From NCBI GenBank assembly GCA_000436475.1, contig FR886167.1, positions 1-7,066 on the forward strand: DNA of 7,066 nt, written 5' to 3'. This DNA is from Eubacterium sp. CAG:248 (GTDB taxonomy: Bacteria; Bacillota; Clostridia; Lachnospirales; Lachnospiraceae). The notes beneath the pieces are model-generated. The model was not told the DNA's origin. It ran no database searches and worked only from the letters and a program-made list of their open reading frames with translations. Of this stretch, positions 6,063-7,066 are shown piece after piece; positions within the stretch are counted from its first letter, which is position 1, and every line of letters starts with the position of its first letter. Both the position numbers and the translations under genes were made by a program.

Positions 6063-6830
6063 TATTCAAAAGAAAAAAGATATTCAAAAGAAAAAATTAA
6101 AAAAATCATTCAGGATATAATAAAAAATACAGAAGATGTTTTGTATCCTCCGGCATGTCACATATGTGGAAAACCGCGTGTAGTAAAGAACAAAGAAAGA
6201 CTGGATATATGTCCGTGGTGTCTTGACAAAATAACATATGTTGATGAGCCGACATGCATAAAATGTGGCAAAGCTCTTGATGATGACAGGGAATACTGCC
6301 AGGATTGTATGAAAACAGAACATATTTATGACCAGGCAGTAAGCTTATATGAGTATTCAGATGGAATAAAGCAGTCGATATATAGATTTAAGTATCATAA
6401 TAAGAGAGAATATGCGGCTATATATGCAAGAGAAATTGAAAGAATGTGTGGTATGGTTATAAGAGCATGGAGACCTGATGTGATTATACCTGTACCAATA
6501 CATGAATCAAAGCTTAAGCAGAGAGGTTATAACCAGGCGGAGCTTATTGCAGATGAACTTTCAGGCAGTATGGGAATTCCCATCAATAATAAATATATTA
6601 TGCGTATCAGGAAGACAACGCCAATGAAGGAACTGAGTAATGAAGAAAGAGTTAAAAATCTTCAAAATGCTTTTCAAATCTGCAATAATAGTATAAGATA
6701 TAATAAAGTATTAATTGTGGATGATATATATACAACGGGTGCAACGGTAGACGCGTGTGCAAGATGTTTTAAAGAATCTGGGACAGATAAAGTATATGTG
6801 GTCACGTTGTGTATAGGAAAAGGATTTTAG
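6060..6830 (+). CDS. comF: ComF family phosphoribosyltransferase-like protein
   Basis: ComF/ComFC/GntX family: an amidophosphoribosyltransferase-like fold with an N-terminal zinc region, linked to natural DNA uptake in competent bacteria; its exact reaction is not settled. 256 residues. Two cysteine clusters can bind zinc: C33/C36 with C51/C54, and C66/C69 with C80/C83. The phosphoribosyltransferase part contains IIPVPIHESKLKQRGYNQAE (142-161) and the PRPP-binding loop VLIVDDIYTTGAT (217-229). The conserved part starts near residue 26. Before it lies a lysine-rich extension with a YSKEK duplication from a 16-bp repeat (6063-6078 and 6081-6096). Lysine codons are mostly AAA (19 of 27), opposite to mbl. 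The 74-base gap after recD2 is A-rich. The gene that follows is YvyF-like, as in Bacillus comFC-yvyF. Whether the organism is competent cannot be told from here. Confidence 0.92.
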   Translation: MYSKEKRYSKEKIKKIIQDIIKNTEDVLYPPACHICGKPRVVKNKERLDICPWCLDKITYVDEPTCIKCGKALDDDREYCQDCMKTEHIYDQAVSLYEYSDGIKQSIYRFKYHNKREYAAIYAREIERMCGMVIRAWRPDVIIPVPIHESKLKQRGYNQAELIADELSGSMGIPINNKYIMRIRKTTPMKELSNEERVKNLQNAFQICNNSIRYNKVLIVDDIYTTGATVDACARCFKESGTDKVYVVTLCIGKGF

Positions 6831-6851
6831 ACACAAGAATGGAGGAAAATT

Positions 6852-7066
6852 ATGGATATAAGAAATTGCAGAATGTGTGGTAAGTTATATAATTTTATAG
6901 GTGGTCCTTACCGCAATCTGTGTCCTAACTGTATAGAGAAGATGGAAGAAAAGTTTGACGAAGTCAAAGAATATATAGAGGAACATAAAGCTGCAACTAT
7001 CAATGAAGTGTCAGAAGAATGTGATGTAAGCTCAAGACAGATAGAACAGTGGATAAGAGAAGAGCG
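6852..7066 (+). CDS. yvyF: YvyF/TIGR03826-type flagellar operon protein, 5' part
   Basis: The gene is cut by the window end; 71 complete codons are present with no stop. It resembles the flagellar operon protein family (TIGR03826, B. subtilis YvyF) found upstream of flgM. The N-terminus has a zinc-ribbon pattern: C6-x-x-C9 and C24-x-x-C27, with RNLCPNC at 21-27. A charged helix (29-46) follows, then a helix-turn-helix-like segment ATINEVSEECDVSSRQIEQW at 48-67. This suggests a small nucleic-acid or protein-binding regulator in the cytoplasm; its biochemical role is not clear to me. GGAGG at 6841-6845, 6 bases before the ATG, sets the start. The gap to comF is 21 bases, so they are probably co-transcribed. 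In related genomes flgM and flgK would be expected next, outside this window. Confidence 0.8.
   Translation, partial: MDIRNCRMCGKLYNFIGGPYRNLCPNCIEKMEEKFDEVKEYIEEHKAATINEVSEECDVSSRQIEQWIREE

Overview
The window looks like chromosomal DNA of a motile, AT-rich Gram-positive Firmicute, most likely a Clostridia/Lachnospiraceae-type bacterium. The evidence is an AT-rich sequence with strong AGGAGG-type ribosome binding sites, a Bacillus-like Mbl/MreB followed by FlhO/FlhP-type rod genes, a FlgJ reduced to its rod-binding domain, and a comF gene followed by a YvyF-type gene. Genus or species cannot be fixed from the sequence alone. All recognised genes lie on the + strand with short gaps (21 to 120 bases), which suggests one transcription unit or a few overlapping ones.

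Layout: positions 1-425 hold no convincing gene. They contain a very AT-rich stretch with a possible promoter near 101-128, then an array of eleven contiguous 13-bp units (263-405) that runs to the mreB ribosome binding site. Then follow mreB/mbl (426-1418); a 120-bp spacer with a nested hairpin and an exact 31-bp tandem duplication; flgF/flhO (1539-2312); flgG/flhP (2347-3165); a short flgJ-like rod-binding gene (3191-3601); recD2 (3649-5985, TTG start); comF (6060-6830); and the first 71 codons of a YvyF/TIGR03826-type flagellar operon gene cut by the window end (6852-7066).

How the genes fit together: Mbl/MreB organises side-wall synthesis. FlgF, FlgG and the FlgJ-like protein build the rod that must cross that wall. 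RecD2 is a 5'-3' helicase, ComF is a phosphoribosyltransferase-like protein tied to DNA uptake, and the last gene encodes a zinc-ribbon plus helix-turn-helix protein that in Bacillus sits between comFC and flgM. The order looks like a junction of two loci that are separate in Bacillus subtilis (mbl-flhO-flhP and comFC-yvyF-flgM), with flgJ-like and recD2 genes between them.

The genes belong to known families. I did not find a clear new multi-gene system. The least explained parts are non-coding: the 13-bp array in front of mreB and the duplicated hairpin arm in front of flgF.
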